NCBI RefSeq assembly: GCF_001921215.1
Contig: NZ_MSIF01000036.1
Coordinates: 1 to 64,000, forward strand
From: Actinophytocola xinjiangensis
Lineage (GTDB): Bacteria; Actinomycetota; Actinomycetes; Mycobacteriales; Pseudonocardiaceae
Reading direction: 5' to 3'
DNA: 64,000 bases
Shown: in pieces, positions 28,310 through 38,961 of the stretch
How the letters are laid out: each line of letters starts with the position of its first letter
Numbering within the stretch: the stretch's first letter is position 1
Notes under the pieces: generated by a model
What the model was told of the DNA's origin: nothing
The model's database searches: none
The model's input: only the letters and a program-made list of their open reading frames with translations
Position numbers and translations under genes: made by a program

Positions 28310-28333
28310 CGCATCGCGCCGCTGTTTCCCTGG

Positions 28334-29752
28334 TCAGCGGGCGAAGGTGAACCAGTTCACGTTGACGAAGTCGGCCGGTTGACCACTGGTGAAGGTCAGG
28401 TACACGTCGTGCACCCCGGTCGTGGCGGCGATGTTGGCCGGCACGGTGCGCCAGCTCTCCCAGCCGCCGGTGTTGCCCACGGCGAAGCTGCCGATCGGCG
28501 CGGCGGTCCGCGAGTCCAGCCGGACCTCCACCAGGCCGCTCACCCCGCCGCCCGCCCCGGAGGCCACCCTGGCCTGGAACTGCCTGGCCGGGGTGGAACC
28601 GAAGTCGATGTCGTCGTAGCGGGCCCAGTCACCGTTGGCCGCCCAGCCGACGTAGCTGCCGCCGCCGGCGTCGGTCGTGCCGCCGGTCTGCAACCCGCTC
28701 TGCTGCTGGAAGTTCTCGGCCTGCAACCGGTCGTAGGCGCTGCCGCCGTCACCCGGCGGCGGCTCCTCGGGGTCGGTGCCCCCGCCGCCCCGGCTCCACA
28801 CCGCGACGTAGTCGACCAGCATCGGCCGGCCGGGCACGGTCTCGGCCACCGGCGTGGCCCGCCCGGCGACCCCGTCGGGGAACGCGCCGCCGATGGCCAG
28901 GTTGAGCAGGATGAAGTACCCGGCGTGGGTGGTCATCTGGTTCCACGTGTCCGCCGGTAGCTGGCTCTGGCTGATCGAGTGGAACTGCTGGCCGTCGACG
29001 TACCAGCGCAGCTGGTTGGGCGAGACGCTCTGGTCCCACTCGAAGCGGTAGGTGTGGAACGCCGACTGGCAGCTCGACCCCGGGCACGCGCGGCTGGCGC
29101 CAAGGCCGTTGTTCTCGTTGCACGGGCCGCCCGGTGCGACTCCACAGTGGAGCACCGCCCACACGGAGTTGATCCCGTTGACGTTCTCCATGATGTCGAA
29201 CTCGCCGATGCCCGGCCAGTTCCAGTAGTTGCCCCGGTACGGCGAGCCAAGCGCCCAGAACGCCGGCCAGTAGCCGAGGGCGGAGTTGCCGGTGACGTTG
29301 GGCATCTGCACCCGGCCCTCGATGCGCAGCACGCCGCCGGCCGGTGGGCGGAAGTCCCCGCGCCGGGTCTCGATGCGGGCCGAGGTCCAGTTGCCGTTGC
29401 CGTCGCGCAGCGGCGTGATCCGCAGGTTGCCCGACCCGTCGACGCTCACGTTGGCCGGGTTGTCGGTGTGGTAGGCGATTTCGCCGGTGCCCCAGTTGGC
29501 CGGGCCGCCGGGGTAGCCGTGGCCGATGTCGAAGATCCAGTTCGACGAGGACGGCAGGCTGCCGGCCGAGCCGGTGAAGTCGTCGGCCCAGACCTGGGTC
29601 CAGCCGCTGTCCGGCGGCGGGACCGACGCGACCGCCGGGGCGATCGGTTGGGCGAGGGCGAGCACGGCGGCCGCTGCCGCGCCGGCGGCGAGCAGCCGGG
29701 CCGACCGGCGTACCGGCCGGCCGGGGGGAGCGGGGGAACGGGTTGTGGCCAT
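28334..29752 (-). CDS. Secreted GH16 endo-beta-1,3-glucanase with CBM6
   Basis: An extracellular glycan hydrolase of 472 aa. The signal peptide (Arg-rich, then a long Ala/Leu core) covers about residues 1-42. The GH16 domain (~45-320) has the catalytic motif GEFDIMENVNG, where the two Glu and the Asp act, and WPAFWALG as in laminarinases. A Gly/Pro linker leads to a C-terminal CBM6 (~340-472; RLQAENFQQQSG, VGWAANGDWARYDDIDFG). The ATG at 29752 has AGGAGGT 8 nt ahead. It should cleave beta-1,3-glucan (laminarin, fungal wall) and feed the adjacent importer. Confidence 0.94.
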   Translation of the reverse strand: MATTRSPAPPGRPVRRSARLLAAGAAAAAVLALAQPIAPAVASVPPPDSGWTQVWADDFTGSAGSLPSSSNWIFDIGHGYPGGPANWGTGEIAYHTDNPANVSVDGSGNLRITPLRDGNGNWTSARIETRRGDFRPPAGGVLRIEGRVQMPNVTGNSALGYWPAFWALGSPYRGNYWNWPGIGEFDIMENVNGINSVWAVLHCGVAPGGPCNENNGLGASRACPGSSCQSAFHTYRFEWDQSVSPNQLRWYVDGQQFHSISQSQLPADTWNQMTTHAGYFILLNLAIGGAFPDGVAGRATPVAETVPGRPMLVDYVAVWSRGGGGTDPEEPPPGDGGSAYDRLQAENFQQQSGLQTGGTTDAGGGSYVGWAANGDWARYDDIDFGSTPARQFQARVASGAGGGVSGLVEVRLDSRTAAPIGSFAVGNTGGWESWRTVPANIAATTGVHDVYLTFTSGQPADFVNVNWFTFAR

Positions 29753-30123
29753 GGGCGGTGACCTCCTCGTCACGCTCGGGCAGGGTTCCGAGTGCCTGAA
29801 CTCAGGCCGCAGATATTGCCGTGGCCAATGGAAGCGCTCTCACGTCTGGTTGTCAACAGGTGGTGACACACTGTCGCTTCTCGATTTCGCCCCGCCTCGG
29901 TTACCCTGAAGTAGGTTGAGGCAGGGTGCCGGGAGGTCCTCACCAGGGACTGCGGCACCCATCGCGTGGATCACGCAAATCGTTACACCCGACGCCGAGA
30001 ATCCACGATCGATGCGTAGCTCAGGGGTTTCGGGACTGTTAAGCTCACGTCAACACGCGGGCCACCGCCGTCCCGCGCCCAGGTACCAACACTGAGCGCG
30101 AGGACGACGAGGGAGGTCGACGC
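29753..30123. other. Divergent control region between GH16 and gltB
   Basis: 371 bp with no gene. The left half holds the GH16 ribosome site, operator and -35 box. The right half (about 29900-30123) must hold the gltB promoter; a TTAAGCTCACG stretch near 30040 is a weak candidate. No other structure was seen. Confidence 0.6.
29829..29856 (-). promoter_or_regulatory. GH16 promoter -35 box overlapped by a CebR-type operator
   Basis: On the minus strand TTGACA (29856-29851) is followed at 29842-29829 by TGAGAGCGCTTCCA, a near match to the CebR consensus. A repressor bound there would sit in the spacer and -10 region. It is the same operator type as at 28237-28250. Confidence 0.78.
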
Positions 30124-33100
30124 GTGATTTTTTCTGCCATTCCCACCGCGCGGGGTCTGTACGATCCCACCGCCGAGCATGACGCGTGTGGCGTGGCCAT
30201 GGTCGCCGACATACAGGGGCGACGCTCGCATCAGATCGTCACCGACGCACTGGTGGCGCTGGCCAACCTCGAACACCGAGGCGCCGCGGGAGCCGAGCCG
30301 ACCAGCGGTGACGGGGCGGGAATCCTGCTCCAACTGCCCGACGCCCTGCTCCGCGACGAGGTCGACTTCGACCTGCCGGCCCCCGACGAGCACGGCGCGC
30401 ACACCTACGCCACGGGCCTGGCCTTCCTGCCCGCCGACCACGACGGTCGCGCGCGGGCGGTCGCCCTGGTCGAACGCATCGCCGGCGAGGAGGGCCTGGA
30501 GGTCCTGGGCTGGCGGGAGGTCCCGGTCACCCCGGACGCGGCCGACGTCGGCCCGACCGCGCGCTCGGTGATGCCGCACTTCGCCATGCCCTTCCTGGCC
30601 GCCCAGCCCGACGCGGCCGGCGACCGGGCAGCCGGCATCGCCCTGGACCGCCTCACCTTCTGTCTGCGCAAGCGCGCCGAGCACGAGAGCGTGGCCGCCG
30701 GCTGCGGGGTGTACTTCCCGTCGCTGTCCGCGCGCACGATGGTCTACAAGGGAATGTTGACCACCGCGCAGCTGCCGGTGTTCTTCTCCGACCTGACCGA
30801 CGAGCGGCTCGCCAGCGCCATCGCCCTGGTGCACTCCCGCTTCTCCACCAACACGTTCCCGTCCTGGCCGCTGGCCCACCCGTTCCGGTTCGTCGCGCAC
30901 AACGGTGAGATCAACACGATCCGTGGCAACCGCAACCGGATGCGTGCCCGCGAGGCCCTGCTGGCCTCCGAGCTGATCCCCGGCGACCTGACCCGGCTCT
31001 ACCCGATCTGCGACCCGGACGGGTCGGACTCGGCGTCGTTCGACGAGGTGCTCGAACTGCTGCACCTGGGCGGGCGCACCCTGCCGCACTCGGTGTTGAT
31101 GATGATCCCGGAGGCCTGGGAGAACAACACCACGATGGACCCGAGGCGCAAGGCCTTCTACAAGTTCCACGCCAGCCTGATGGAACCGTGGGACGGCCCG
31201 GCCAGCGTCACCTTCTCCGACGGGACACTCGTCGGCGCGGTCCTCGACCGCAACGGACTGCGTCCGGCACGCTGGTGGCGCACCACCGACGACCGCGTCG
31301 TGCTGGCCAGCGAGACCGGTGTGCTGGACGTGCCGCCGGAGAAGGTCGTGGCCAAGGGGCGGCTCCAGCCGGGCCGGATGTTCCTCGTGGACACCGCCGC
31401 CGGCACCATCGTCGACGACGACGAGATCAAGAGCGCCCTGGCCGCCGAACTGCCCTACGAGGAGTGGCTGCACGCCGGACTGCTCAAGATCGCGCACCTG
31501 CCCGACCGCGAGCACGTCGTGCAGACCAACGAGTCCGTGCTGCGCCGCCAGCTGTCCTTCGGCTACACCGAGGAGGAGCTGAAGATCCTGCTCTCGCCGA
31601 TGGCGCTCAAGGGCGCCGAGCCGATCGGCTCGATGGGCTCGGACACCCCGACCGCCGCGCTGTCGAAGCGTTCCCGGCTGCTCTACGACTACTTCAAGCA
31701 GAACTTCGCCCAGGTCACCAACCCGCCGCTGGACGCGATCCGCGAGGAGATCGTCACCTCCGTGCAGCGCATCATGGGCCCCGAGCAGAACCTGCTCGAA
31801 CCCAGCCCGGCGTCCTGCCGGCACATCCAGCTGCCCTACCCGGTGATCGACAACGACGAGCTGGCCAAGCTGATCCACGTCAACGACGACGGCGACATGC
31901 CGGGCTACGCCTGCACCGTCATCCCCGGGCTGTACGAAGTGGACGGTGGGGGTGAGGCGCTGGTCGAGGCGATCGCCAGGGTGCGCCGCGAGGCCAGCGA
32001 GGCGATCGCCGCCGGCGCGCGGACCCTGGTGCTGTCCGACCGCGACTCCGACCACCGGATGGCGCCGATCCCGTCGCTGCTGCTCGCCGCCTCGGTGCAC
32101 CACCACCTGGTGCGCACCAAGGAGCGGCTGCGGGTCGCGCTGGTCGTGGAGACCGGCGACGCCCGCGAGGTGCACCACGTGGCGCTGCTGCTGGGTTACG
32201 GCGCCGCCGCGGTCAACCCGTACCTGGCGTTCGAGTCGATCGAGAACGAGATCCGCCGGGGCACCATCACCGGCATCGAGCCGGCCCAGGCGATCCGCAA
32301 CTACGTCAACGCGCTGGTCAAGGGCGTCCTCAAGATCATGTCCAAGATGGGCATCTCGACCGTCGGCGCCTACACCGCCGCGCAGGTCTTCGAGGCGTTC
32401 GGCCTGTCCGGCGAGGTGCTCGACGAGTACTTCACCGGCACGGTGTCCAAACTCGGCGGCGTCGGCCTCGACGTGATCGCCGAGGAGGTCGCCACCCGGC
32501 ACCGCCGCGCCCACCCGGAGAACCCGACCGACCGGGTGCACCGGCGTCTGGAGTCCGGCGGCGAGTACGCCTACCGCCGCGACGGCGAGCTGCACCTGTT
32601 CACCCCGGAGACGGTCTTCCTGTTGCAGCACGCGACGAAGACCCGCCAGGAGGGCGTCTACCGCGACTACGTCGCGGAGGTGGAGCGGCTCAACCGTGAG
32701 GGCGGCGCGCTGCGCGGGCTGTTCCGGTTCCGCGCCGAGGGCCGCGAGCCGATCCCGCTCGACGAGGTCGAGCCGGCCGAGGCGATCCTGCGGCGGTTCA
32801 ACACCGGCGCCATGTCCTACGGCTCGATCAGCGCCGAGGCGCACGAGACGCTCGCGATCGCGATGAACCGGATCGGCGGGCGGTCCAACACCGGCGAGGG
32901 CGGCGAGGACACCGACCGGCTCTACGACCCGCAACGCCGCTCGGCGATCAAGCAGATCGCCAGCGGGCGGTTCGGCGTGACCAGCGAGTACCTGGTGAAC
33001 GCGACCGACCTGCAGATCAAGATGGCGCAGGGCGCGAAGCCGGGGGAGGGCGGCCAGCTGCCGCCGAACAAGGTGTGGCCGTGGATCGCGCGCACCCGGC

Positions 33101-34692
33101 ACTCCACCGCCGGGGTGGGCCTGATCTCCCCGCCGCCGCACCACGACATCTACTCCATCGAGGACCTCGCCCAGCTCATCCACGACCTGAAGAACGCCAA
33201 CGAGCACGCCCGCGTGCACGTGAAGCTGGTCAGTGAGCTGGGGGTCGGCACGGTCGCCGCCGGGGTGTCCAAGGCACACGCGGACGTCGTGCTGATCTCC
33301 GGACACGACGGCGGCACGGGCGCTTCCCCGCTGAACTCGCTCAAGCACGCGGGGACGCCGTGGGAGGTGGGTCTGGCCGAGACCCAGCAGACGTTGATGC
33401 TCAACGGTCTGCGCGACCGGATCACCGTCCAGGTCGACGGTGCGATGAAGACCGGCCGGGACGTGGTGGTCGCGGCGCTGCTCGGTGCCGAGGAGTACGG
33501 TTTCGCGACCGCGCCGCTGATCGTGGCCGGCTGCGTGATGATGCGGGTGTGTCACCTGGACACCTGCCCGGTGGGGGTGGCGACGCAGAACCCGACGTTG
33601 CGGCAGCGGTACACCGGCCAGGCCGAGCACGTGGTCAACTACTTCCGGTTCGTCGCCGACGAGGTGCGGGAGTTGTTGGCGGAGCTGGGTTTCCGGACTC
33701 TCGACGAGGCCATCGGGCACGCGGAGCTGCTGGACACCGACGACGCGGTCGAGCACTGGAAGGCACGCGGCCTGGACCTGACGCCGATCTTCGCGGTGCC
33801 CGAGACCACCTACGCCGGTTCGCGCCGGCGGGTGCGGGGCCAGGACCACGGCCTGGAGCAGGCGCTGGACCGCACGTTGATCCAGCTGGCCGAGGCGGCG
33901 CTGGAGGACGCGCACCCGATGCGCCTGGAGCTGCCGGTACGCAACGTGAACCGCACGGTCGGCACGCTGCTGGGTTCGGAGGTCACCCGCCGTTACGGCG
34001 GCGACGGTCTGCCGGACGACACGATCCACATCGAACTGGACGGTTCGGCCGGCCAGTCGCTCGGCGCGTTCCTGCCGGCCGGTATCACCCTGGACCTGGT
34101 GGGCGACGCCAACGACTACGTCGGCAAGGGCCTGTCCGGCGGGCGGATCGTGGTGCGCCCGCACCCGGACTCGGCGTTCGCCGCCGAGCAGCAGGTGATC
34201 GCCGGCAACGTCATCGGCTACGGCGCGACCGGCGGGGAGATCTTCCTGCGCGGCCGGGTCGGCGAGCGTTTCTGTGTCCGCAACTCGGGGGCGGTGGCCG
34301 TCGCCGAGGGTGTCGGCGACCACGCCTTCGAGTACATGACCGGCGGCCGGGCGGTGGTGCTTGGCCCGACGGGCCGCAACCTGGCGGCCGGCATGTCCGG
34401 CGGCATAGCGTATGTCCTGGACCTGGACGAGAAGCTGGTCAACACGGCGATGGTCGACCTGCAACGTCCCGGCGGCGATGACCTGCGCTGGCTGCGCGAG
34501 ACCGTGACGGCCCACCACCGCGCGACCGGTTCGGCGGTGGCCGCGTCGCTGCTCGGCGACTGGACCCGCCGCGCGGCGTCGTTCACGAAGGTCATGCCCC
34601 GCGACTACCAACGCGTGCTGGACGCGATGCGGCTTGCCGCCGCCGAGGGCCGCGACATCGACGAGGCGGTCATGGAGGCGTCACGTGGCTGA
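30124..34692 (+). CDS. gltB: Glutamate synthase, large subunit
   Basis: Makes glutamate from 2-oxoglutarate and glutamine. It has 1522 aa, standard length. The class II amidotransferase Cys22 follows EHDA and becomes N-terminal after removal of the leader. The FMN/2-oxoglutarate domain lies in the second half with the 3Fe-4S cysteines in [15 protein letters not shown]; the C-terminal beta-helix ([20 protein letters not shown] region) closes the protein. GTG at 30124 has GGGAGG upstream. It is coupled to gltD by an 8-nt overlap. Confidence 0.97.
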   Translation: MIFSAIPTARGLYDPTAEHDACGVAMVADIQGRRSHQIVTDALVALANLEHRGAAGAEPTSGDGAGILLQLPDALLRDEVDFDLPAPDEHGAHTYATGLAFLPADHDGRARAVALVERIAGEEGLEVLGWREVPVTPDAADVGPTARSVMPHFAMPFLAAQPDAAGDRAAGIALDRLTFCLRKRAEHESVAAGCGVYFPSLSARTMVYKGMLTTAQLPVFFSDLTDERLASAIALVHSRFSTNTFPSWPLAHPFRFVAHNGEINTIRGNRNRMRAREALLASELIPGDLTRLYPICDPDGSDSASFDEVLELLHLGGRTLPHSVLMMIPEAWENNTTMDPRRKAFYKFHASLMEPWDGPASVTFSDGTLVGAVLDRNGLRPARWWRTTDDRVVLASETGVLDVPPEKVVAKGRLQPGRMFLVDTAAGTIVDDDEIKSALAAELPYEEWLHAGLLKIAHLPDREHVVQTNESVLRRQLSFGYTEEELKILLSPMALKGAEPIGSMGSDTPTAALSKRSRLLYDYFKQNFAQVTNPPLDAIREEIVTSVQRIMGPEQNLLEPSPASCRHIQLPYPVIDNDELAKLIHVNDDGDMPGYACTVIPGLYEVDGGGEALVEAIARVRREASEAIAAGARTLVLSDRDSDHRMAPIPSLLLAASVHHHLVRTKERLRVALVVETGDAREVHHVALLLGYGAAAVNPYLAFESIENEIRRGTITGIEPAQAIRNYVNALVKGVLKIMSKMGISTVGAYTAAQVFEAFGLSGEVLDEYFTGTVSKLGGVGLDVIAEEVATRHRRAHPENPTDRVHRRLESGGEYAYRRDGELHLFTPETVFLLQHATKTRQEGVYRDYVAEVERLNREGGALRGLFRFRAEGREPIPLDEVEPAEAILRRFNTGAMSYGSISAEAHETLAIAMNRIGGRSNTGEGGEDTDRLYDPQRRSAIKQIASGRFGVTSEYLVNATDLQIKMAQGAKPGEGGQLPPNKVWPWIARTRHSTAGVGLISPPPHHDIYSIEDLAQLIHDLKNANEHARVHVKLVSELGVGTVAAGVSKAHADVVLISGHDGGTGASPLNSLKHAGTPWEVGLAETQQTLMLNGLRDRITVQVDGAMKTGRDVVVAALLGAEEYGFATAPLIVAGCVMMRVCHLDTCPVGVATQNPTLRQRYTGQAEHVVNYFRFVADEVRELLAELGFRTLDEAIGHAELLDTDDAVEHWKARGLDLTPIFAVPETTYAGSRRRVRGQDHGLEQALDRTLIQLAEAALEDAHPMRLELPVRNVNRTVGTLLGSEVTRRYGGDGLPDDTIHIELDGSAGQSLGAFLPAGITLDLVGDANDYVGKGLSGGRIVVRPHPDSAFAAEQQVIAGNVIGYGATGGEIFLRGRVGERFCVRNSGAVAVAEGVGDHAFEYMTGGRAVVLGPTGRNLAAGMSGGIAYVLDLDEKLVNTAMVDLQRPGGDDLRWLRETVTAHHRATGSAVAASLLGDWTRRAASFTKVMPRDYQRVLDAMRLAAAEGRDIDEAVMEASRG

Positions 34693-36196
34693 CCCGAGCG
34701 GTTTTCTCAAGCACGGTAGGAAGGACGCGCCGAAGCGCCCGGTCGAGGACCGGTTGGCGGACTGGCGTGAGGTGTACCGGGACCAGGAGCCGGCGCAGCG
34801 GGCGCAGGAGGTCCGTGACCAGGCGCACCGCTGCATGGACTGCGGTATCCCGTTCTGTCATTCCGGTTCGGCCGGGTGCCCCCTGGGCAACCTGATTCCG
34901 GAGTGGAACGACCTGGTCCGGGTGGGTGACTGGGCGTCGGCGAGCGAGCGTCTGCACGCCACGAACAACTTCCCGGAGTTCACCGGTCGTCTCTGCCCCG
35001 CCCCGTGCGAGGCGGCGTGTGTGCTGTCGATCTCTCCGCTGTCCGGTGGCCCGGTGGCCATCAAACGCGTGGAGGAGGCCATCGCCGACGTGTCGTGGGA
35101 ACGGGACCTGGTGTGGCCGAGGCAGGCGGCGGTGTCGTCGGGCAAACGCGTCGCGGTCGTCGGCTCGGGCCCGGCGGGTCTGGCCGCCGCGCAACAGCTG
35201 ACCAGAGCAGGCCACGAGGTCACGGTCTATGAGCGTGACGACCGCCTGGGGGGCCTGCTGCGCTACGGCATCCCCGAGTTCAAGCTGGAGAAGAAGTCCC
35301 TCGACCGCCGCCTGGCGCAACTGCGCCAGGAAGGCACCAGGTTCGTCACCGGCTGCGAGGTGGGCGGCACCCAACCAGGCGACCTGTCGGTGGAGTCGCT
35401 GCGCGCCAACTACGACGCCGTGATCCTCGCGGTGGGCGCGCTGCGCGGCCGGGACGCCCCCGACCTGCCAGGAAGAAACCTCGATGGTGTCCACCTGGCC
35501 ATGGACCACCTGGTGGCCGCCAACCGAGAATGCGAAGGCGACGGCCCGACCACCATTTCCGCCAAGGGAAAGCACGTCCTGATCATCGGCGGCGGCGACA
35601 CCGCCGCGGACTGCTACGGAACCGCCACCCGCCAGGGCGCGCTCTCGGTGACCCAACTGGACCAGTACCCCAGCCCTCCCACGACCCGGGACGACGACCT
35701 CTCCCCGTGGCCGGTCTGGCCCTGGATCCTGCGCAACTACCCCGTCCACGAGGAGGCGGGCGAACGCCGTTTCGCCGTGGCCGTGGAACGCGTGACCGGT
35801 GAGGACCGGGTGGAATCGGTGGACTTGCGCGAGGTCGTGGTCCGCAAGGACCCGGAAACCGGCGCCCGCGAGGTGGTGCCCGTGGCGGACCAGGTGGAAC
35901 GAGTCCCGGCCGACCTGGTCCTCCTGGCCATCGGCTTCGAGGGCGTGGAACACCTGCCCCTGCTCGACGGCCTGGGCGTCAGCCTGACCCGCCGAGGAAC
36001 GATCCCCTGCGGCCCCGACTGGCAGACCCCCACAGAGGGAGTCTTCACCTGCGGAGACGCCCACCGCGGAGCCTCCCTGGTGGTGTGGGCGATCGCCGAG
36101 GGCAGGTCGGTGGCGTCCTCGGTGGACGCCTACCTGACCGGTGCGTCGGACCTGCCGTCACCGGTACACCCGACAGCCCTGCCGCTGGCCGTCTGA
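34685..36196 (+). CDS. gltD: Glutamate synthase, small subunit
   Basis: NADPH-oxidising flavoprotein subunit that passes electrons to GltB. It has 503 aa. The N-terminal cysteine clusters [11 protein letters not shown]...CPLGN and CPAPCEAAC bind 4Fe-4S centres; FAD is held by [15 protein letters not shown] and NADPH by [11 protein letters not shown]; the C-terminal [19 protein letters not shown] is typical. The GTG at 34685 lies within the end of gltB. A 13-bp hairpin follows the stop. Confidence 0.97.
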   Translation: MADPSGFLKHGRKDAPKRPVEDRLADWREVYRDQEPAQRAQEVRDQAHRCMDCGIPFCHSGSAGCPLGNLIPEWNDLVRVGDWASASERLHATNNFPEFTGRLCPAPCEAACVLSISPLSGGPVAIKRVEEAIADVSWERDLVWPRQAAVSSGKRVAVVGSGPAGLAAAQQLTRAGHEVTVYERDDRLGGLLRYGIPEFKLEKKSLDRRLAQLRQEGTRFVTGCEVGGTQPGDLSVESLRANYDAVILAVGALRGRDAPDLPGRNLDGVHLAMDHLVAANRECEGDGPTTISAKGKHVLIIGGGDTAADCYGTATRQGALSVTQLDQYPSPPTTRDDDLSPWPVWPWILRNYPVHEEAGERRFAVAVERVTGEDRVESVDLREVVVRKDPETGAREVVPVADQVERVPADLVLLAIGFEGVEHLPLLDGLGVSLTRRGTIPCGPDWQTPTEGVFTCGDAHRGASLVVWAIAEGRSVASSVDAYLTGASDLPSPVHPTALPLAV

Positions 36197-36214
36197 GGAC
36201 AGGGACCTGCTGAT

Positions 36215-36244
36215 CACGGCCGCACCGGCCTCGGTGCGGCCGTG
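36215..36244 (+). terminator. Terminator hairpin after gltBD
   Basis: A perfect 13-bp stem (CACGGCCGCACCG at 36215-36227 with its complement at 36232-36244) and a 4-nt loop GCCT. It lies between the convergent gltD and ammonia-lyase-like genes and may serve both. Confidence 0.88.
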
Positions 36245-36265
36245 GCGACCCAACCCAGCACCACA

Positions 36266-37756
36266 TCACACAGAGGACAACCGCCCCAACAACCCACCGG
36301 CAACGGCGAGGTCCCCGGACAATGCCCGATCAGCCAACCCGGGGTCCAGCACGGCGTCCGCGATCTCGAACCCCAGCCGAACCGGTAGATCCATCAGATC
36401 GGCCGGCCGCATCCGCAACGCCCGAACCGCCGCCACCAGCTCACAGGCGAGTACCTGCCGATAGGCGACCCCGACCGCAACAGCCTGCCGAGCGGCCTGC
36501 GTGGCGAAGCTCGCGTGGTCCTCCACTCCCCGGGACACCACGGCGGTTCCCAACGTCACCGGCAACGCCGCCTGCCGCAGCGCCGCGAGCGCGTCATGTG
36601 CCACGTACTCGAGGATCATCACCCCGGAGCTTCCCGGCGGTCCCACGGCCAGGAACGCGGGCAGGTCGGTGAACGACGGCTCGACCAGGTCCCCGAGCCG
36701 GGTGGCCGACAGTTCCGCGACGTGGTGAATGGTCGCCCGGGCCCGGTCCAACGCCACCGCCACGTAAGCGGTGTGGAAATGCGCATGGTGGAAAACGTTC
36801 CGCGCCGACAGCGACACCATCGGGTTCTCGGTCGCCGAGTTGATCTCCACCCCCAGTACTTCCCACAGGTAGGCCAACGCGTCCAACGCCGGCCCCTGGA
36901 CCTGCGGGAAGGCCCGTAACCCGTAGGGGTCCTGGATCCGCCGCCCGGGCCGTGGCTCCCCGGTCATCCCGAGCAGCCGGCGCATTTCCGCCGCGCACCG
37001 CACTTGGCCCGGGTGCGGTCGCGCCTCGTGCACGGCGGTCGCGTACGCCTCGGCCGACCCGCCGAGCACCACGTACGACAGCGCCGCGACGACGTGGCTC
37101 GCCCGCAGCAACCGGTCCAGTTCGAGTGACGCCAGCACGGCTTCGGCCAGGGTCGCGGCGTTGCTGGACATGAACGCGAGCGCGTCGGACGTGTCGAGCG
37201 ACACCGGCGCGACGCCGCCGGCCAGCCACGGGACCTCACCGGACAGTGCGAGCGCGGTCTCGGCCAGCGCCGTCAGGTCGCCGGTGCCGATGGCGCCGGT
37301 GCGGTGGATCCTCGGCACGGATCCGGTGTTCAGCGCCTGGGCGAGGGTGTCGAGCAGGCGGGGGTGGGCGCCGGACCCGCCGGCGGCGAGCTGGTTGAGC
37401 CGGATGAGCAGCATCGCCCGCAGTGTTCTGGCCGGCACGAGGTCGCCGGTGCCGCCGGCGTGGCTGCGCAGCAGCCGGCGGCCGTGTTCCGGCCCGGCGT
37501 CCTCGTCGACGGTGAGGTCGCGGTTGGCGCCGACGCCGGTCGTGCGGCCGTAGATCTCGCGTTCGGCCGACAGGTCGGTGACCAGTCGCCACGCGGCTTC
37601 GGCGCGGTGGGCCGCGTCGGGGGAGACCCGCACGGTCACCTTGTGGTCGGCCACCAGCTCCACGTCGGTACAGGTGAGGGTCCGGCCGTCCACCACCAGT
37701 TCTGCCACGTCATTCACCACCACTCGGTCACGTTCACGCCATTGTGGACTCAACAC
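36266..37756 (-). CDS. Aromatic amino acid/histidine ammonia-lyase-like protein with non-canonical MIO motif
   Basis: A PF00221-type protein of up to 496 aa. Family landmarks are present: the catalytic Tyr loop EIYGRTTGVGAN, RLNQLAAGGSG, QDPYGLRAFPQVQG, INSATENPMV and the VEDHASFATQAAR helix. The Ala-Ser-Gly that cyclises to the MIO cofactor is missing: the usual GSxGASGDLAPL region reads TGAIGTGDLTAL, one residue shorter, with Gly-Thr-Gly before Asp-Leu. Whether it can form MIO is open. The true start may be a GTG at 37723-37717 instead of 37756. The gene is alone, divergent from a secreted protease. Confidence 0.86.
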   Translation of the reverse strand: MLSPQWRERDRVVVNDVAELVVDGRTLTCTDVELVADHKVTVRVSPDAAHRAEAAWRLVTDLSAEREIYGRTTGVGANRDLTVDEDAGPEHGRRLLRSHAGGTGDLVPARTLRAMLLIRLNQLAAGGSGAHPRLLDTLAQALNTGSVPRIHRTGAIGTGDLTALAETALALSGEVPWLAGGVAPVSLDTSDALAFMSSNAATLAEAVLASLELDRLLRASHVVAALSYVVLGGSAEAYATAVHEARPHPGQVRCAAEMRRLLGMTGEPRPGRRIQDPYGLRAFPQVQGPALDALAYLWEVLGVEINSATENPMVSLSARNVFHHAHFHTAYVAVALDRARATIHHVAELSATRLGDLVEPSFTDLPAFLAVGPPGSSGVMILEYVAHDALAALRQAALPVTLGTAVVSRGVEDHASFATQAARQAVAVGVAYRQVLACELVAAVRALRMRPADLMDLPVRLGFEIADAVLDPGLADRALSGDLAVAGGLLGRLSSV

Positions 37757-37928
37757 CCGTTCGAGTGACCTGTGATGTCCACCCTGTGTGGCGCCGCACC
37801 GGACGCCACTCTCCGCAATCCACCAGGTCTGTTCCAGTAACCATCAGGCAGAACGCTCGTTGACAGTGGTGTCCACCTATCCCCTGCACGGATGACCCCT
37901 GAGTGGGTGATCCGGAAGGTAGGTATCC

Positions 37929-38903
37929 ATGCGTAGTAACTGGCGGTCCGCCGTAGCCGTGGTGGCGAGCGGGCTTGCGGTGACGGTGTTCGTGGCCCCC
38001 GCCGCCCCGGCGGCGGCCCAGGCACCGTCCGTCGGGGTCCACCACCTGTCCGGCGAGCAGAGCGTCGCCGCGCGATGGACACCCGAGGCCATGCGGGCGG
38101 CGATCCCGCTCGACCGGCTGCTGCCCAGGGCCGACACCTCCGCGCTGACCCAGGACGTCCGGCGCGGCGTCTCCCAGGTCGTGCAACCGACGAACTCCCT
38201 GCTCAATGACCTGCTGCCGATGGTCTTCCCCGAAGGCGGCGGCGAGTGGCCGGGCGGCGGCGCCGTCGAGGCCACCGCCGGCCGGGTCTTCTTCACCTAC
38301 GGCGGCCGGCAGGCCTCGTGCAGTGGCAACGCGGTGACCAGCGGAAACAAGAGCGTCGTGATGACCGCCGGGCACTGCGTCAAGCTCGACGGCGCCTGGC
38401 ACACCGACTGGGTCTTCGTCCCCGGCTACGACAACGGCAGCGCCCCGCACGGCACCTGGACCGCGCGCGCCACCTTCGCCACCCCGCAGTGGACGGCGAC
38501 CGAGGACATCAACTACGACGTCGGCGCCGCCGTGGTCAACCCGCTCGACGGCCGGAGCCTCACCGACGTCGTCGGTGGCCAGGGGATCGCGTTCAACCAG
38601 GACCGTGGCCAGGACATGTACGCCTTCGGCTGGCCGGCGGCCGACCCGTACGACGGCTCGACGATGATCTACTGCAGCGGCGGCACGTTCGACGCGATCA
38701 TCAGCGACGGCATCGGCATGACCTGTGACATGACCGGCGGGTCCAGCGGCGGCCCGTGGTTCCTCGACTTCGACGAGGGCGCCGGCACCGGGATCCAGAA
38801 CTCGGTGAACAGCTACAAGATCAACCTCATCACGCTGTGGATGTTCGGCCCGTACTTCGGCGCCGACGCCCAGGGCGTGTACAACGCCGCGCAGGCGGCC
38901 TGA
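37929..38903 (+). CDS. Secreted trypsin-like serine protease
   Basis: A 324-aa exoprotease. The first ~30 residues are a signal peptide (Ala-x-Ala near residue 30), then a pro-region, then the chymotrypsin-fold domain with the triad His in VMTAGHCV, Asp in INYDVGAAV and Ser in GGSSGGPWF. The ATG at 37929 has GGAAGG about 10 nt upstream. A TTGACA at 37860-37865 is a possible -35 box. A strong hairpin follows the gene. Its target is unknown; the fold is close to the V8/glutamyl-endopeptidase-like group of actinomycete proteases. Confidence 0.92.
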   Translation: MRSNWRSAVAVVASGLAVTVFVAPAAPAAAQAPSVGVHHLSGEQSVAARWTPEAMRAAIPLDRLLPRADTSALTQDVRRGVSQVVQPTNSLLNDLLPMVFPEGGGEWPGGGAVEATAGRVFFTYGGRQASCSGNAVTSGNKSVVMTAGHCVKLDGAWHTDWVFVPGYDNGSAPHGTWTARATFATPQWTATEDINYDVGAAVVNPLDGRSLTDVVGGQGIAFNQDRGQDMYAFGWPAADPYDGSTMIYCSGGTFDAIISDGIGMTCDMTGGSSGGPWFLDFDEGAGTGIQNSVNSYKINLITLWMFGPYFGADAQGVYNAAQAA

Positions 38904-38912
38904 GGCAACGGT

Positions 38913-38944
38913 CCGTGGCGGCCCGCTCGCCCGGGCCGCCACGG
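38913..38944 (+). terminator. Terminator hairpin after the protease gene
   Basis: A perfect 13-bp stem (CCGTGGCGGCCCG at 38913-38925 with 38932-38944), loop CTCGCC. It starts 10 bp after the stop codon. Confidence 0.88.
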
Positions 38945-38961
38945 GCCTATCCTCGGTGCCG

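Noticed and set aside
29983-34611. 1542-codon minus-strand frame opposite gltB
   Set aside because: Mirror of gltB third-position GC bias; His/Gln/Val-rich without domains.
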